Below the pieces are notes generated by a model. That model was given only the letters and a program-made list of their open reading frames with translations. It ran no database searches and was not told where the DNA came from. Below, piece after piece: positions 39,232 through 50,155 of a stretch of DNA of 64,000 nt. This DNA comes from Fasciolopsis buskii. Taxonomy: Eukaryota; Platyhelminthes; Trematoda; Plagiorchiida; Fasciolidae. Every line of letters starts with the position of its first letter. Within the stretch, counting starts at the first letter, position 1. The stretch lies in the NCBI GenBank assembly GCA_008360955.1, contig LUCM01007497.1:1-64000 (forward strand), read 5' to 3'. A program made the position numbers and the translations under genes.

Positions 39232-42200
39232 TCATGTTTTTTCGTGTTTCTGTTTACTTGCTTTGAATCTGGCCTAACTGATAAGTGCACGTTTTGTTGA
39301 ATGCTTTACAATTTGTCTTCAGGTATTGCCTGCCTTAAAAATCTCCCCTGTTCCTCGGCCCTCGCCCTAGCTGTGTATGCTTCGTCTAAGGCGATCGACC
39401 CATTTGATTCAGCAGAATTATCTTAAAGAACATGCTTTTTCCAGACTGGCCGAAAAAGTAGTATTCATGAAGAGTAGCTCCATGATCCTTACAAAAGCAA
39501 TGACTCTGGTTGGCACTATCCATAAAGCTGTTATGTGCAAAGCAAACAGGAAGGCACTGTTGATTATTGATAATGACCGAAGCGTTAAATTTTAAAAATG
39601 GAAGGAACATTATCAAATTTACCAGTAGGTCTAAATATTCCTCTTGGAATGCACATGCAGGCTAGTATTTGGCAAATATCTTGCACAAATCAATTAATTC
39701 AACAGGGTGGAGTCCACAGATTCGCCATGATATGGCTTGTCTATACACCGTTTTTTTCACCAGACCACTTTTTACCAAAGTGTTCCAGGGGTCTAATATA
39801 GAATAATGTTTATTAACTGACAGTTTACTTTGGAAAATCTCGGGGTTTTTGCTGAAAATAGACCAGATGTTTTAAGTGGGGTTGTTGCATGAGGGATAAA
39901 GTTGATAAATTCTTTACACTCTAATTATATTACTCGTCAGACATAACCGCGCAATCAAACTAACGGGTCGGCTGGCAAACATTTCTATGCCAGTTGATAA
40001 CAGAAAGTCATCTGTCCTATATGTTCTTTCTAGGTTTACCAATAAATTCGCTTTCGGTTGAATAACTCTCATTGTCACACTTAACGGACGAAACTCTCTT
40101 CAATAACGACTGTTGTTAGTGTTGAGGAGAGTCTATCCAAAGACGTCTGAGTAGGGATTTTAACCTGTTACCAGGGTCTAGGCCAACATGTCAATGGATG
40201 TGTGAAGCTGAACATTGTGAGTTGTATGTAGAAGTTCTCACCGATTCTATCCTAGTGGACGACTTCGGTGTTCATGTCATCTGGACAAAACACCATAACG
40301 AAGACGGAGCTAGCTTTTCTAATTTTCTATTAGAACCAGCGACCGTTCCCATTTTATCCAAGTGGTTATTCAAAGAATGAATTAAAGTCTGAGAAAAAAT
40401 AACTCGACTGATTGTATTAGCCCGAATTTGTGTGGACTGGGTCTGAAGGAAAGTGGCAAGTGATTCGGTATCAAATTACGCAACTCGACCTTTTAATTGC
40501 ATTTCTATCTAACCAGATTTTTGAACGATAAGTAGAACATCTGTGTCGTTTACCGAGCCTTTGTTTTGAGTGCCATTAATATATTTGGCAACGCAAACGT
40601 TTAGTCCAAAACTGAACAAAATACCAAGTAAATGAACACTAACAAAGTATAAGCTCATTTTACGCCGAAGACTGTCACGATTGTACTGGATCTCTCATGG
40701 AATTCAACCTGATCCGTGGGGGTAAGCACAGAAAGAAACCGAATAAAATGACTAGATGAAACAGTGGACAACGAAACGCGTAACTGATAAAAAACTAGAA
40801 TATTCAACTCATTCCTTTCCGGTTGCTATATTGCCTGAACGATAAATCAATTAAATGGCGTAGCTGTACTCTTTAATTCTAACTTCCGATTAGTTTGATT
40901 GCATCCACGTCCGTAGTTATCCTATCACATAGCGCATCTCTTGCCCGGGTCAGATATGCGGAACGAATCGCCTACGGGGTTTTTTGGTCAAAGTAGGTGC
41001 CGCGAAATGGAGAAACGGTTTTGTTCTACTTTTACACAAAGGAATGGGAACTGAAATAAGTTTGTGCACTGCACTGCTTGAACGTGTATTCAAAGTCCCA
41101 CTTCGATATTATGCAACAACTGCAACGACATATTTTACGGGCATTCGACGAGAAATCAATAGGTTTTGTTTTTTATTGTTCTGTAACGTTGCATCTTTGC
41201 GTTGTACTTGGGATGAAATGAACGTCGATAAATTTAACATCCTCGTTTAATTTATGTGGAAACCTACGCAAAATTTCGTTCCATATTTATGTTTATGGAT
41301 TAGAATCACCAAATAAATTCAATGAGATCCTTTCAGTGCCTGCAAAAATATCATTCCAGTCCACCAGGAAACTCGAAATTTTTTATAGACTATTTAGTTC
41401 TGGAAGGGGAAACACTTTGCAACCGTTTTCGAGTTAATAAATAAATTTTGGTTAGTTGGGGCATCAAAGATGAATTCCGCTTCGGCGATCCAAACTATTC
41501 AAAAAGGTGCAGGTTGCATACTAGTTTATCACCATCAGCTGCCCGCAGCAAATACCAAACCTGGACTGTCACGAATGTAATATTTTGCTTTACTAAAATG
41601 TTTTTTCCTAGTTGATGGTATTTATTCTATATCCTTCTTTCTGAAACATTCTATTACACAGAAGGAATCGATTGTTATGAATTTAATCTAGGAAACTCTG
41701 AGCATTGTCCAAACGTAAATTACATCTGTTCACGGAGAAAGTAGGTCCTGCTCACGTGCTTGTTCAGCTTTCACTTCATTTCACTTCATAGCCTGTAGTT
41801 AACCTTCTTAACTAAAATCTGTGAACTGCTTCAGCATAACCTCATGCCCCAGCTGTTAAAATGGATGCAACATAAATTCCTTAATCCAAATGAAATTAGA
41901 TCAGATATAATGTTTCGCATCGCAGGTACTAACAAGGAAGCAAACCTAATCTATTTGGACAAAACGTTTCAAACTAATCTAACGCAGCTCATTGTATTTT
42001 TTCATTTTGAGATCTCGTCCATTCTATGTAAACACCATAGTCCCTCAATTTCAGCGACCACGGATTTTCCGTATGAATGGAAGATGTTCTGACTACTCGT
42101 TCTTCTTCAGTATAAAACAGCAAATAAACATGTTTTTTAACCGGATTAATCTCTTCTGTCGGTCCGAGTAGGAGCAGATGTTTCACATATTCCTACTTAA

Positions 42201-42831
42201 GGTACGCTCAGACGATTCCAGCAAAGGATGGGTGTTGCAAATTTTATTGGGTACATCATCTTGGACTGCATTTTGAAATCCTGACACATTTCGGACCTTC
42301 TTGAAGGTTGCTTTAATTAAAGTTCAAAAATGGCTCTTTCTTCCACAGTTTCACCTGACCTCTTTGTTGCAGTGTAGCGCGCATTGAAGTACCGATATAC
42401 ATATACCCATTGACAGTACGCACAACATTTTAACCCATTTAAATCAAGGTTTCGACGAGCGATTTGCGTAGCAGCACTAAGTAGTTTCATCGGAATTTCA
42501 GAGAAGTGTGGTGTCATTTCAAAACTCAATGAAAATTACCACCGTGATTAGTGACTGCTTGTGGAGTTTTTGTCGTAGTAGCAAACGACGTTAGCCGTAT
42601 TGTGCTGGATGACACAGCACTACTTTCTGGTGAAAAACGACGTAAATTCTTGGATGGATAACAAGCTAGCTAGGAAGAAGCATTAGGGTTATTGAAACAA
42701 TCTGTATACCCTAGTGTTGCCAAATATAGCAAAGGTCTAAAGTTCATCTCTTATTTTCCCTACTACTGAAACAGCGAGAGGTATGAATTTTTAGAAAGAA
42801 TCGTGCACCAAAATTAGACCGAGAGCCAACT
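39232..42831. other. Non-coding stretch, one weak exon-like patch
   Basis: No element or gene is recognised. At about 40175-40380 a + strand frame follows an acceptor-like TTTTAACCTGTTACCAG. It stays open for about 68 codons (including VEVLTDSILVDDFGVHVIW) to a TGA. No family or partner exon is seen. A 10-bp tandem duplication (TTTCACTTCA twice) lies at 41769-41788. Confidence 0.4.
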
Positions 42832-42897
42832 GACGGGGCACAGAATTCGAACCTGAGGTCTTTACGATCAAATGTCGTGCTCGACAACCACTGATCC
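42832..42897 (-). repeat. tRNA-like sequence, probable SINE remnant
   Basis: On the minus strand an A-box-like TGGTTGTCGAGCA (42879-42891) is followed 26 bp later by a near-perfect B box GGTTCGAATTC (42843-42853). Between them lies a short anticodon-like stem ACGA / TCGT. Spacing fits a polymerase III internal promoter. Acceptor-stem pairing is poor, so it is more likely a SINE or decayed tRNA than a working gene. Confidence 0.45.
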
Positions 42898-44794
42898 GGG
42901 AAGCCTACATATTTTGTGGGGCTGATCAAACAGCGTCGCGACAAAAATCGCGGAGGCCATCAGTTTGTGAAATTGAACGGAATTCATTTGACCTATGTTG
43001 AAATCGTCTATGAGACAAATGGCTATGGATAGTCACCTAGGCGACAAAAGCTGTATGTATGCAAATTTTCACTGGACATGTCAAAGTTGAATTTGAGTAT
43101 TTGTGAAAGGCTCGTGTGTGTATCTTGATTGCTGCGAATGTTGTGCAACCTAATTGCGTCATCTTACCATTAGACCATTAAATTGATTTTGGACCAGCAG
43201 TATCGCGAATATCCCGCAGCATAGCAGTTCACTGGCCTCGTGGGTATGTACGGCACATGTTAGCTGACTACCATCTTGATTGATTGACTAATCTTTACCC
43301 TTTGTCAATCTGAAGCACGTTCGAAAAGAAAATCATCAGGACACCAGTGATCGTGCTTTTCTACTTCATGACAGCCAGAATGTTTATTGACTACATCTGG
43401 CATTAGTCTGATATAGCTACATTAAAAGTGGAACGAATCACGGTGAGATTTGCTTATTCTGCACGTAGAATATGTAAACTGAACAAATTGCGTGAAACCA
43501 AAAGGGACGCTAGAAATCTGTAAATGTCCGCCGAGATGATGTCTGGAAAGTTATTGCATTATTACCCCTCCAAGAAGCAGATTCGATCGAGGTTTGATAA
43601 TACTAATGTGCGACTAATACATCGGTGATTATCACTTCTATTCGGCAGACATTAGCAGCAGGCCATAAATGCACACTGCACATAATTCTTACCTTCATTA
43701 TGTGAACCAAGACTTGTGGCACTAACTCTAAAGTTAGCATTAACTGCGCAATCGCAGCACTTCGACAACAGCCCAGGTGTTTATTAAACACTGAAACTTC
43801 GTTGTGAATAATGAACTGAGTAGAGTTGAATACTAAATATTGTAACCTTAGAAGGGTTTTCGTACCCGGTAAGTTTCAAGCGCAACGAACCTTTTCTAAA
43901 AACAGTTTGATTTAACTGGATACGCAGCCATCTTATGCGGACTTGGTGTTTGCTTAGTCAACCCTGGAATGTGAAACAACTCTCCTTGTTGCACCCATGA
44001 ATACCTGCGGGAAATCGGGTTTGCGAACCGTTTATTGCACTGTTGGAATTGTGCTGTTCCCAGAAACACAACAGCAGCCACAAAATGCCGAATTTGCATT
44101 CATACAAAACACATGCACACACATTGGGGACCCATGTTTTGTGCGCACACGCCCTTCCGACGCGCACTGTTTCTGGAGATCCGGGAGTCAGGGGAATTGA
44201 TTTAACCAGAATCTGACAAAATAGCTATTCGAGCGGTGATCGTGTTTGGGTGCAAGCAAGGTATTCGAATGTTCTAAATGTTCGTTTGCCTCTGCGTGTA
44301 AGAATGTGATCATTTTTTTCCCGGCCGCTTAGACGACCCGCCTCCTCAGATCTAATGTTATTTTTACCTTACCTAATCCATTTTTAATAGAAGATGAAAA
44401 CGAGGTCTGTTTGGTAATGCGAACTGAGACGACATATGGAAGTTTACGAAAGAAGAAGAGAAAACATTCTGTCATGTCCTGAATTTCGACCGTTTCCAGT
44501 AATTTATGGAAACATAACTTTCCAAAGAACGCAGAAAATGTGCACATCTTTAAGGAATTTCCAGTCATTGACACCCGTACATTTTATCTTTATTTGAATC
44601 CACGCCCAGTTGTTTGCAAACCATTCTATGGTGCCAAATATGACCTATTCGCAAATAAATCGATGAATTCTCGGTGAAGTTTTCCCGGTTCCACATATTT
44701 TAACAAATCGTAAATTTGATGGAAATGCAAAATGAGCTACCATCGACAGTTATTGATTTTTAACACACATGACTTTCTCTTGCCGGTTTTACAG
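42898..44794. other. Non-coding stretch, nothing recognised
   Basis: No domain, long repeat or RNA gene seen. Short CA/TG-rich patches near 44100-44125 are too short to call a microsatellite. Confidence 0.4.
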
Positions 44795-44950
44795 TCGTGC
44801 ATCACAGTTCACTCCTGCAAATATTTTTCGGCAGCTTTCACCACGCAACAGGGGGACTCAGTTAATGAAAAAAAGCATTCGGTATTGACGGGAATAGGTT
44901 ATGTTACAGAGCCATTAAAAATGCTGTACCAGAGTGAAGAATTCCCGTAA
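44795..44950 (+). CDS. Candidate exon, unknown product
   Basis: A strong acceptor-like tract (TTTCTCTTGCCGGTTTTACAG, ending 44794) is followed by a frame open for 51 codons to TAA. It contains TTQQGDSVNEKKHSVLTG and GYVTEPLKMLYQSEEF. It could be a terminal exon ending at the TAA, or an internal one using the overlapping GTAATA. No family is recognised. The next candidate exon (46006) does not join to it in frame, so the two need not belong together. Confidence 0.18.
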   Translation, partial: SCITVHSCKYFSAAFTTQQGDSVNEKKHSVLTGIGYVTEPLKMLYQSEEFP

Positions 44951-46005
44951 TAATTTTTTATTATTCCAGGTTCGATTTCTGAAATACCACAACAACGAGA
45001 TTCAATCATATTTCGTAACACGTCCTAGATTTCTTGTTGAAATAAAAATTTTCGAGAGCACTGATTCGGTTATGATTACGTGATTCGTGTATCCGTGGCT
45101 TTCTAATCGGGTTTTGCAAGGTCTTGTTGACTGAGCACTTCGAGGTTTTCCAATGTGTCAAGTATTTCTGATTTTCTTCTACCTGGCTTGTGTTAAATTG
45201 CATAAACAGTTATTGTTTTAAGTGAGTATAAAATATTTCAACTCAATATACCACTCGACCTTTATCGAGCTTACACTTTGTTAATTTACAAAAATCTTCC
45301 TCTTTGAATTTCAAAATTTCTTGTATCGAAGTTGCCGGAGCCTTTTCCTAGTAAAGTGGGTCGTAATGCTTGTGAAACTTGCCTTTTCAGGGTTGTCAGG
45401 AATCCAAAAAGCGTCAAAAGAAGCCTAACAATTTACCTGGTTGCTTAGATTTATGTAACTAATTGTAGGCGTGCAACAAATGTAGTACAAAAATTCAGTT
45501 TTGTTTCGAAATCAGTTCTGGGAATAAGTCAGTGGCAAGTCGGAGGTATTTAATGGCGGTCCCGACTGTTTCATATTAATTAACATTTACTCAGGTCACA
45601 GCTCTAGTAATAATAGCCTCACGCTTTAAGAAAGAGGCCATTTAGGGTTTACACAGTATGTTGATGCAAGTACAAAACTATGTAGGGACAAGCAGTTTCT
45701 AAGTAAAATGCTGGTTTACTCCAACAATCAACTGATAAAATTCTCCCCGGACATTGGCCACACGCTGAGAGATATTGTTTCCATCTAAGCCAGTCTGCTG
45801 TTTATCCTAACACGGTATTAATAAAATGCAAACGTAATAAGATGAGCTGGTGTTTTTGGCCACCAGCGTGCTTCATTTGCTCATCACATTTGACTAAAAT
45901 AAAGTATAAACTCCGCTTTGCATTATGCCTTCACCTTTTTGAGTTGGAAAATTAGTCTACCGTATTTGCAAACCACGACCAGTAAATATTACTTTCATTC
46001 AACAG
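44951..46005. other. Non-coding stretch, nothing recognised
   Basis: AT-rich, no open frame of note, no repeat found. Confidence 0.4.
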
Positions 46006-46059
46006 GGAGTAAAATTATTCCATATGGTGAGGCAAGTTCGCTGACAAAGACCCCCGATG
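46006..46059 (+). CDS. Candidate 54-nt micro-exon, unknown product
   Basis: A 54-nt segment is framed by ACTTTCATTCAACAG (acceptor-like, ending 46005) and a perfect GTAAGT donor at 46060. Only one of the three frames is open, giving SKIIPYGEASSLTKTPD. Its length is a multiple of three and both borders are phase 1, so it could be skipped without changing the frame. Schistosomes and relatives are known for micro-exon genes with symmetric exons of this kind; assigning it to that class is inference, as no neighbouring exons were found. Confidence 0.27.
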
Positions 46060-49000
46060 GTAAGTCTAAAATGTCTTTATCAGAAAAAAGCTGTAACTCA
46101 TGGTTATCATTCCGAAACGGTTACTTGAGATTAACCATAATAAAATGATATCGATGAATATCTGTCGGATTTCTTGGCAAACGTACGTCGCTATTGTCTG
46201 TAATGGTTTACATAGTTATTTGGAAAAAGGCAAATTGGTCATTAAGATGTCAAGGTTACATGCACTTTAATCGTTCTACAGAACTAACCAACTAGTGAAA
46301 TTGGGCTTTAATCAGAGGGTTCAGTGTCAAATTAGTCAGACTAAATAGGAAACAGTGCGCTTTCTAGCTGTTTGTAAGACGAGTGACAGGTACTACATAA
46401 AGTCCAATTACTTTGGTGCAAGTTATTTTGGGAATGAAAGCTATTCTGAGTTTTTAGCTAATTGAGTTGCTTCAGAATTTGCCACATGAGATGAGGCGTC
46501 ATCAATAAACTTAATAGCTTTACCTGGTGGATCTTGTCCTCATGCCTAGTTAACACAATACAATGTACAATGCATGCGCACCTCGGGCAGTTTACTAGTA
46601 GAATTTTCAAACATCATAATCTATTGTTGGTATCGTTAGGGATGTCAGTTAGTTTATATTCGACTTCAGGTGAATGACATTGAACATAATTAAACTTACT
46701 AAGCAGAACCGAAAGGCGGATGAACTAATTTAGTCATTTTATTTAGTACAATTATCATTTTTCAGTAAACAATGGTCCCACGAGTAACTAACATTTGTAA
46801 TCAGATATCTAGGAACAGCAGTTTGAAATATGTGACGGCATGTGTGAGAAAGCATGTGCAGTTTTCTTAATTTGGATCAGAAAACACAGCTACTTTTAAT
46901 TCATTAGTCGACTCACCATTTCATTTAAAATATCAATCACTAGACTGAATGGTTCTTTTTCATCATTGAAAACGTTTGTCTATGCTGAGCGTACTGAAAT
47001 ATTTTTTATGCTGATGGCACAGGCGAATTGCGTATCACGCCTATTGGCATCAATTAAGAACCAACATGACATTTTAATTACCTCGGACTGTTACTATGAG
47101 ACACGTTTGCTTAGTTCCATTAAAGAAACCCCACAATTCCGTTTACTCTTAATGATTTTCGTGTTGCATAATCTTTGGCGAAAACGGCCAATTGACTGTG
47201 AGAGACACCCTGGGATTATTCTGAGGCTGTATCATGCTACTCGCTAGACAGAAGTATTCATGTATGACGATCGCATCAGCAGGCATAAGCGTCCGGAACA
47301 TGGTCTGGGGTAGAACCAATTGGATATTTTTATGAGTGGCAATATCAGTCGTCTTTATACTACACTATGCTATACTTCTCAGAAAAGCCCAAGCAGTCTT
47401 AGGACATTTTGATAGTCGTCACTACTTATTCACCTTGATTTTTCAAAGTGATTTCTAGGATAATAATGACGTGGCCCACTGTTTAATCTGATTTGCCCAC
47501 TATATGAAATACCGCAGACCTTATCGCTGTCGAATGTAAGTCATATTATTTCAAAGTATCTGGTTTAAGTGAAGTACCAGGTTAATCGAAAAAATATTGT
47601 GCCATGTGATTTGTAACATGAAAGCAGGCGCTTCACAAAAACCGCGTTGTTAGTGGACCTGTTAGTCAGCCAACAACCGGATTACCAAAAGCATATCTCA
47701 TCCAGACCCAGAAATGAAACACTTGGTTTTCATTGTCCTACTTTTCTTGTCCGTGCGTTTGTGTCTTCTTGAGGGTATATACTTTTGCATACTTTAGAAT
47801 TGAGCAGTTGGTTCGTCTGCCGAGGTGATCTATTGCTGATAAGCCCGGTCAGTGGGTATTTGCCGTTTACTGGTACTGATGGTGTCCCAGCAACTCGATT
47901 TATATACTCGGATGAGCGCCAATGAACAGGGCAGCAGAATGTTTGCTCTCACTATTGGTATTATCATAGTCTGCCTGGTATTCTTTGGTTAGAGCAATAT
48001 GTGCCCTAGCCGGAGTTTGCTCAATTTTCGTTAATACCAGTTTGTTGGTCGGCCAGACGTTTTCTTCCCCTTGACATTTTGCAACTGTTGATCTTAACCA
48101 CCTGCCTGATGCACTGTGCAGAGCAATCTTTGCATTTAATCTTGTAAATACAGTTGTTTTTCTTCTGCATTCTAACGGTGTCTTCAGTTGTGAACGGTTA
48201 ACACTATTAATCGAAATGTCGACTCGTTATCACACACCGAAAGCATCTGTTCCACTTTGATTACTTGAATTGAAATTTAGTTAAAGAACTAAACCAATTT
48301 ATGGGGAGATAAAGGACTATCTTTATCTACCAGAGATGCACACCTTGGCCAGCAAGTTCCAAGTGATTTTTGTTGTCACATGATTACTTCAAGAGAAATA
48401 TCGACAAATATATTTACAGCGTGATGTATAACAGGAGATTTTCACACCATAATTTCTCTGGATTATTTGAATCGTCCAGCTGTTCTTCTCAGAGTGGCTG
48501 CTTTGTTTCCATGAGCGAAAAATGCCATATCCTTGAATGATTCTAGTGCACGAAAACATTTAATGCAAGCAAAATTACTGTAAACTCAAATACCAATACA
48601 AATCCATTTTCGGATCAAACTTCTGATGCAACATTGACCGGTTTGTCCGTCGAACATAACATTGTATGCGTCAAAATAAAGATGGGCTATCGCTGGCCCT
48701 TGGTTTCTCATACCGGCATATTGACCGTAAAGCAAATTGTCAGTTTAAATCTGTAGACGAGATGTTTCACCTCCGCATCTACGGAGCCCTAAATCTCGAG
48801 GCTAGTATCAAGCTCGTCCTTGTCCGATTACTATCAGACACCCTGTTCCTTTTTCCGGCGAAATATTGTCGTACGTCGGATCATTTAGTGACTTCGACAA
48901 GATTGGGAAAAACCATTAACTTACGCATCACGTCTCTTGCTTCTTTCAAAAATGATTAATTTAACATCGTTTCTTCTGTTATTGTAGTTACTTACCTAAA

Positions 49001-49343
49001 ATCTCAGGTTATAGCTTCCCATTGATCACTAGCTTTTTCTGTTATCCCAAATGCAAGTTCCTCTTTCGTCCTTTCCAATTTTTGAAAGCGAAACACTTTC
49101 TACAGAATAACTGGCGTGCTTTCCGCTATTCCTGTTTATAAAGATGATTGACTAACAAAAGCTGGATCAATTATCTTGAATCTTTGCGTAGAAAGTTTGC
49201 GTTGGTCAGCCTACGGTCTGAGTAGAAACAAGTTTAGTGTTCTACTTACCAATGTAACGAATTTTTGTATGAACTGACATGGGCTAGACAATCGAATTTT
49301 GTTGTTCAGAAAAATTGGATGATGAACAATTTTTGGGCTTCGT
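46060..49343. other. Non-coding stretch, nothing firm
   Basis: Two frames of 93-97 codons (46966-47247 and 48666-48959, + strand) show no known domain and no convincing splice borders; I treat them as chance. Confidence 0.4.
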
Positions 49344-49361
49344 AGAGAGAGAGAGAGAGAG
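49344..49361. repeat. (AG)9 microsatellite
   Basis: Nine AG dinucleotides. Read on the minus strand it encodes a Ser-Leu run and lengthens an otherwise unsupported open frame. Confidence 0.9.
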
Positions 49362-49416
49362 GAAACGATACAAATACTGACACTTCTGGCAAAGCCGTTT
49401 TCCAAATGTTCCTTAC

Positions 49417-49660
49417 TCGTAGTTTTATACCATGACTCAGGGTCACTGCACAAGCTAGGAATTTGAGGTGTCACAGTAAATGTCTCTTGTAACAAGAGGC
49501 ATTCAGTATTGTTAAACAACTGAACGTACATTTCTGAGGATACTGGTAACACTCCTAAGTGAATTTCTGACGGTTTCTGGCCGTAGAGAAGAAGAAACAT
49601 TTTGAATGTCATGTCATGTTCTGATGTGAAACGGTAGCCCCAACGCAACCTGACGCAGGC
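49417..49660 (-). CDS. Candidate 244-nt internal exon, unknown product
   Basis: On the minus strand a consensus acceptor (CATTTTTGTTCAG, AG at 49662-49661) opens an 81-codon segment that ends before a GTAAGG donor (49416-49411). The frame is part of a 173-codon open stretch, the longest in the window outside the retroelements. The segment includes FKMFLLLYGQKPSEIHLGVL, EMYVQLFNNTECLLLQE and CSDPESWYKTT. Start phase is 0 and end phase is 1. I recognise no family and found no flanking exons. Part of the length of the full frame comes from the (AG)9 tract downstream of the donor, so the exon limits are more meaningful than the whole frame. A chance frame cannot be excluded. Confidence 0.28.
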
Positions 49661-49661
49661 C

Positions 49662-50051
49662 TGAACAAAAATGTCAGCGATGCAAAAATAAGTGTCATGT
49701 GTAACGAAATAAAATCTAGCAGAAGCTGACAAGCGTCAGACTTCGAAATGAGGAATGGGAAAATAAGTGTTCTGTGTACTGATACCGAAGCCAATTATCG
49801 ATCCACATCCAAGTAGAACTTATCTTGGTCCGGTTTTTATCAAAACTTAAACAAAACATTGTTTTCAGAAAACTGGAAATATTGCAGGTATTGCCTCCCA
49901 TGCCTGCGTGTTTGAACCCCCAGAATTTCATGTCGTAGCCTTAATCTGTTGAGCAAGTTGGCAAAATACTAACGGGAATAAAACGCAAAAGCTGCATTCA
50001 AAATATGTGGAAATTCGTAGCAATGACTCAAATGTGAAAGCCTTCCAGTCC
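49662..50051. other. Non-coding stretch, nothing recognised
   Basis: Contains the presumed 3' splice site of the candidate exon at its left edge; otherwise nothing identifiable. Confidence 0.35.
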
Positions 50052-50155
50052 GGCTGGGTTTGAACCCACACATCTCCCCCGCTATGTGCAAACAAATGAG
50101 ACATGTTCGGACATTCGGCCTAAGAAACTATGTTTGACTACCCAACCTACCACTG
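50052..50155 (-). repeat. tRNA-like sequence with widely spaced A and B boxes
   Basis: On the minus strand a B box GGTTCAAACCC (50056-50066) sits in a well-paired T-arm (GTGGG / CCAGC-like). An A-box-like TGGTAGGTTGG lies at 50142-50152, about 75 bp upstream. That spacing is long for an ordinary tRNA; an insertion, a long variable arm or a SINE would explain it. Confidence 0.33.

Noticed and set aside
49211..49732. Calling the full 173-codon frame a gene
   Set aside because: Part of the length comes from the (AG)9 tract and there is no supporting start context. Only the splice-bordered inner segment is kept as a candidate.
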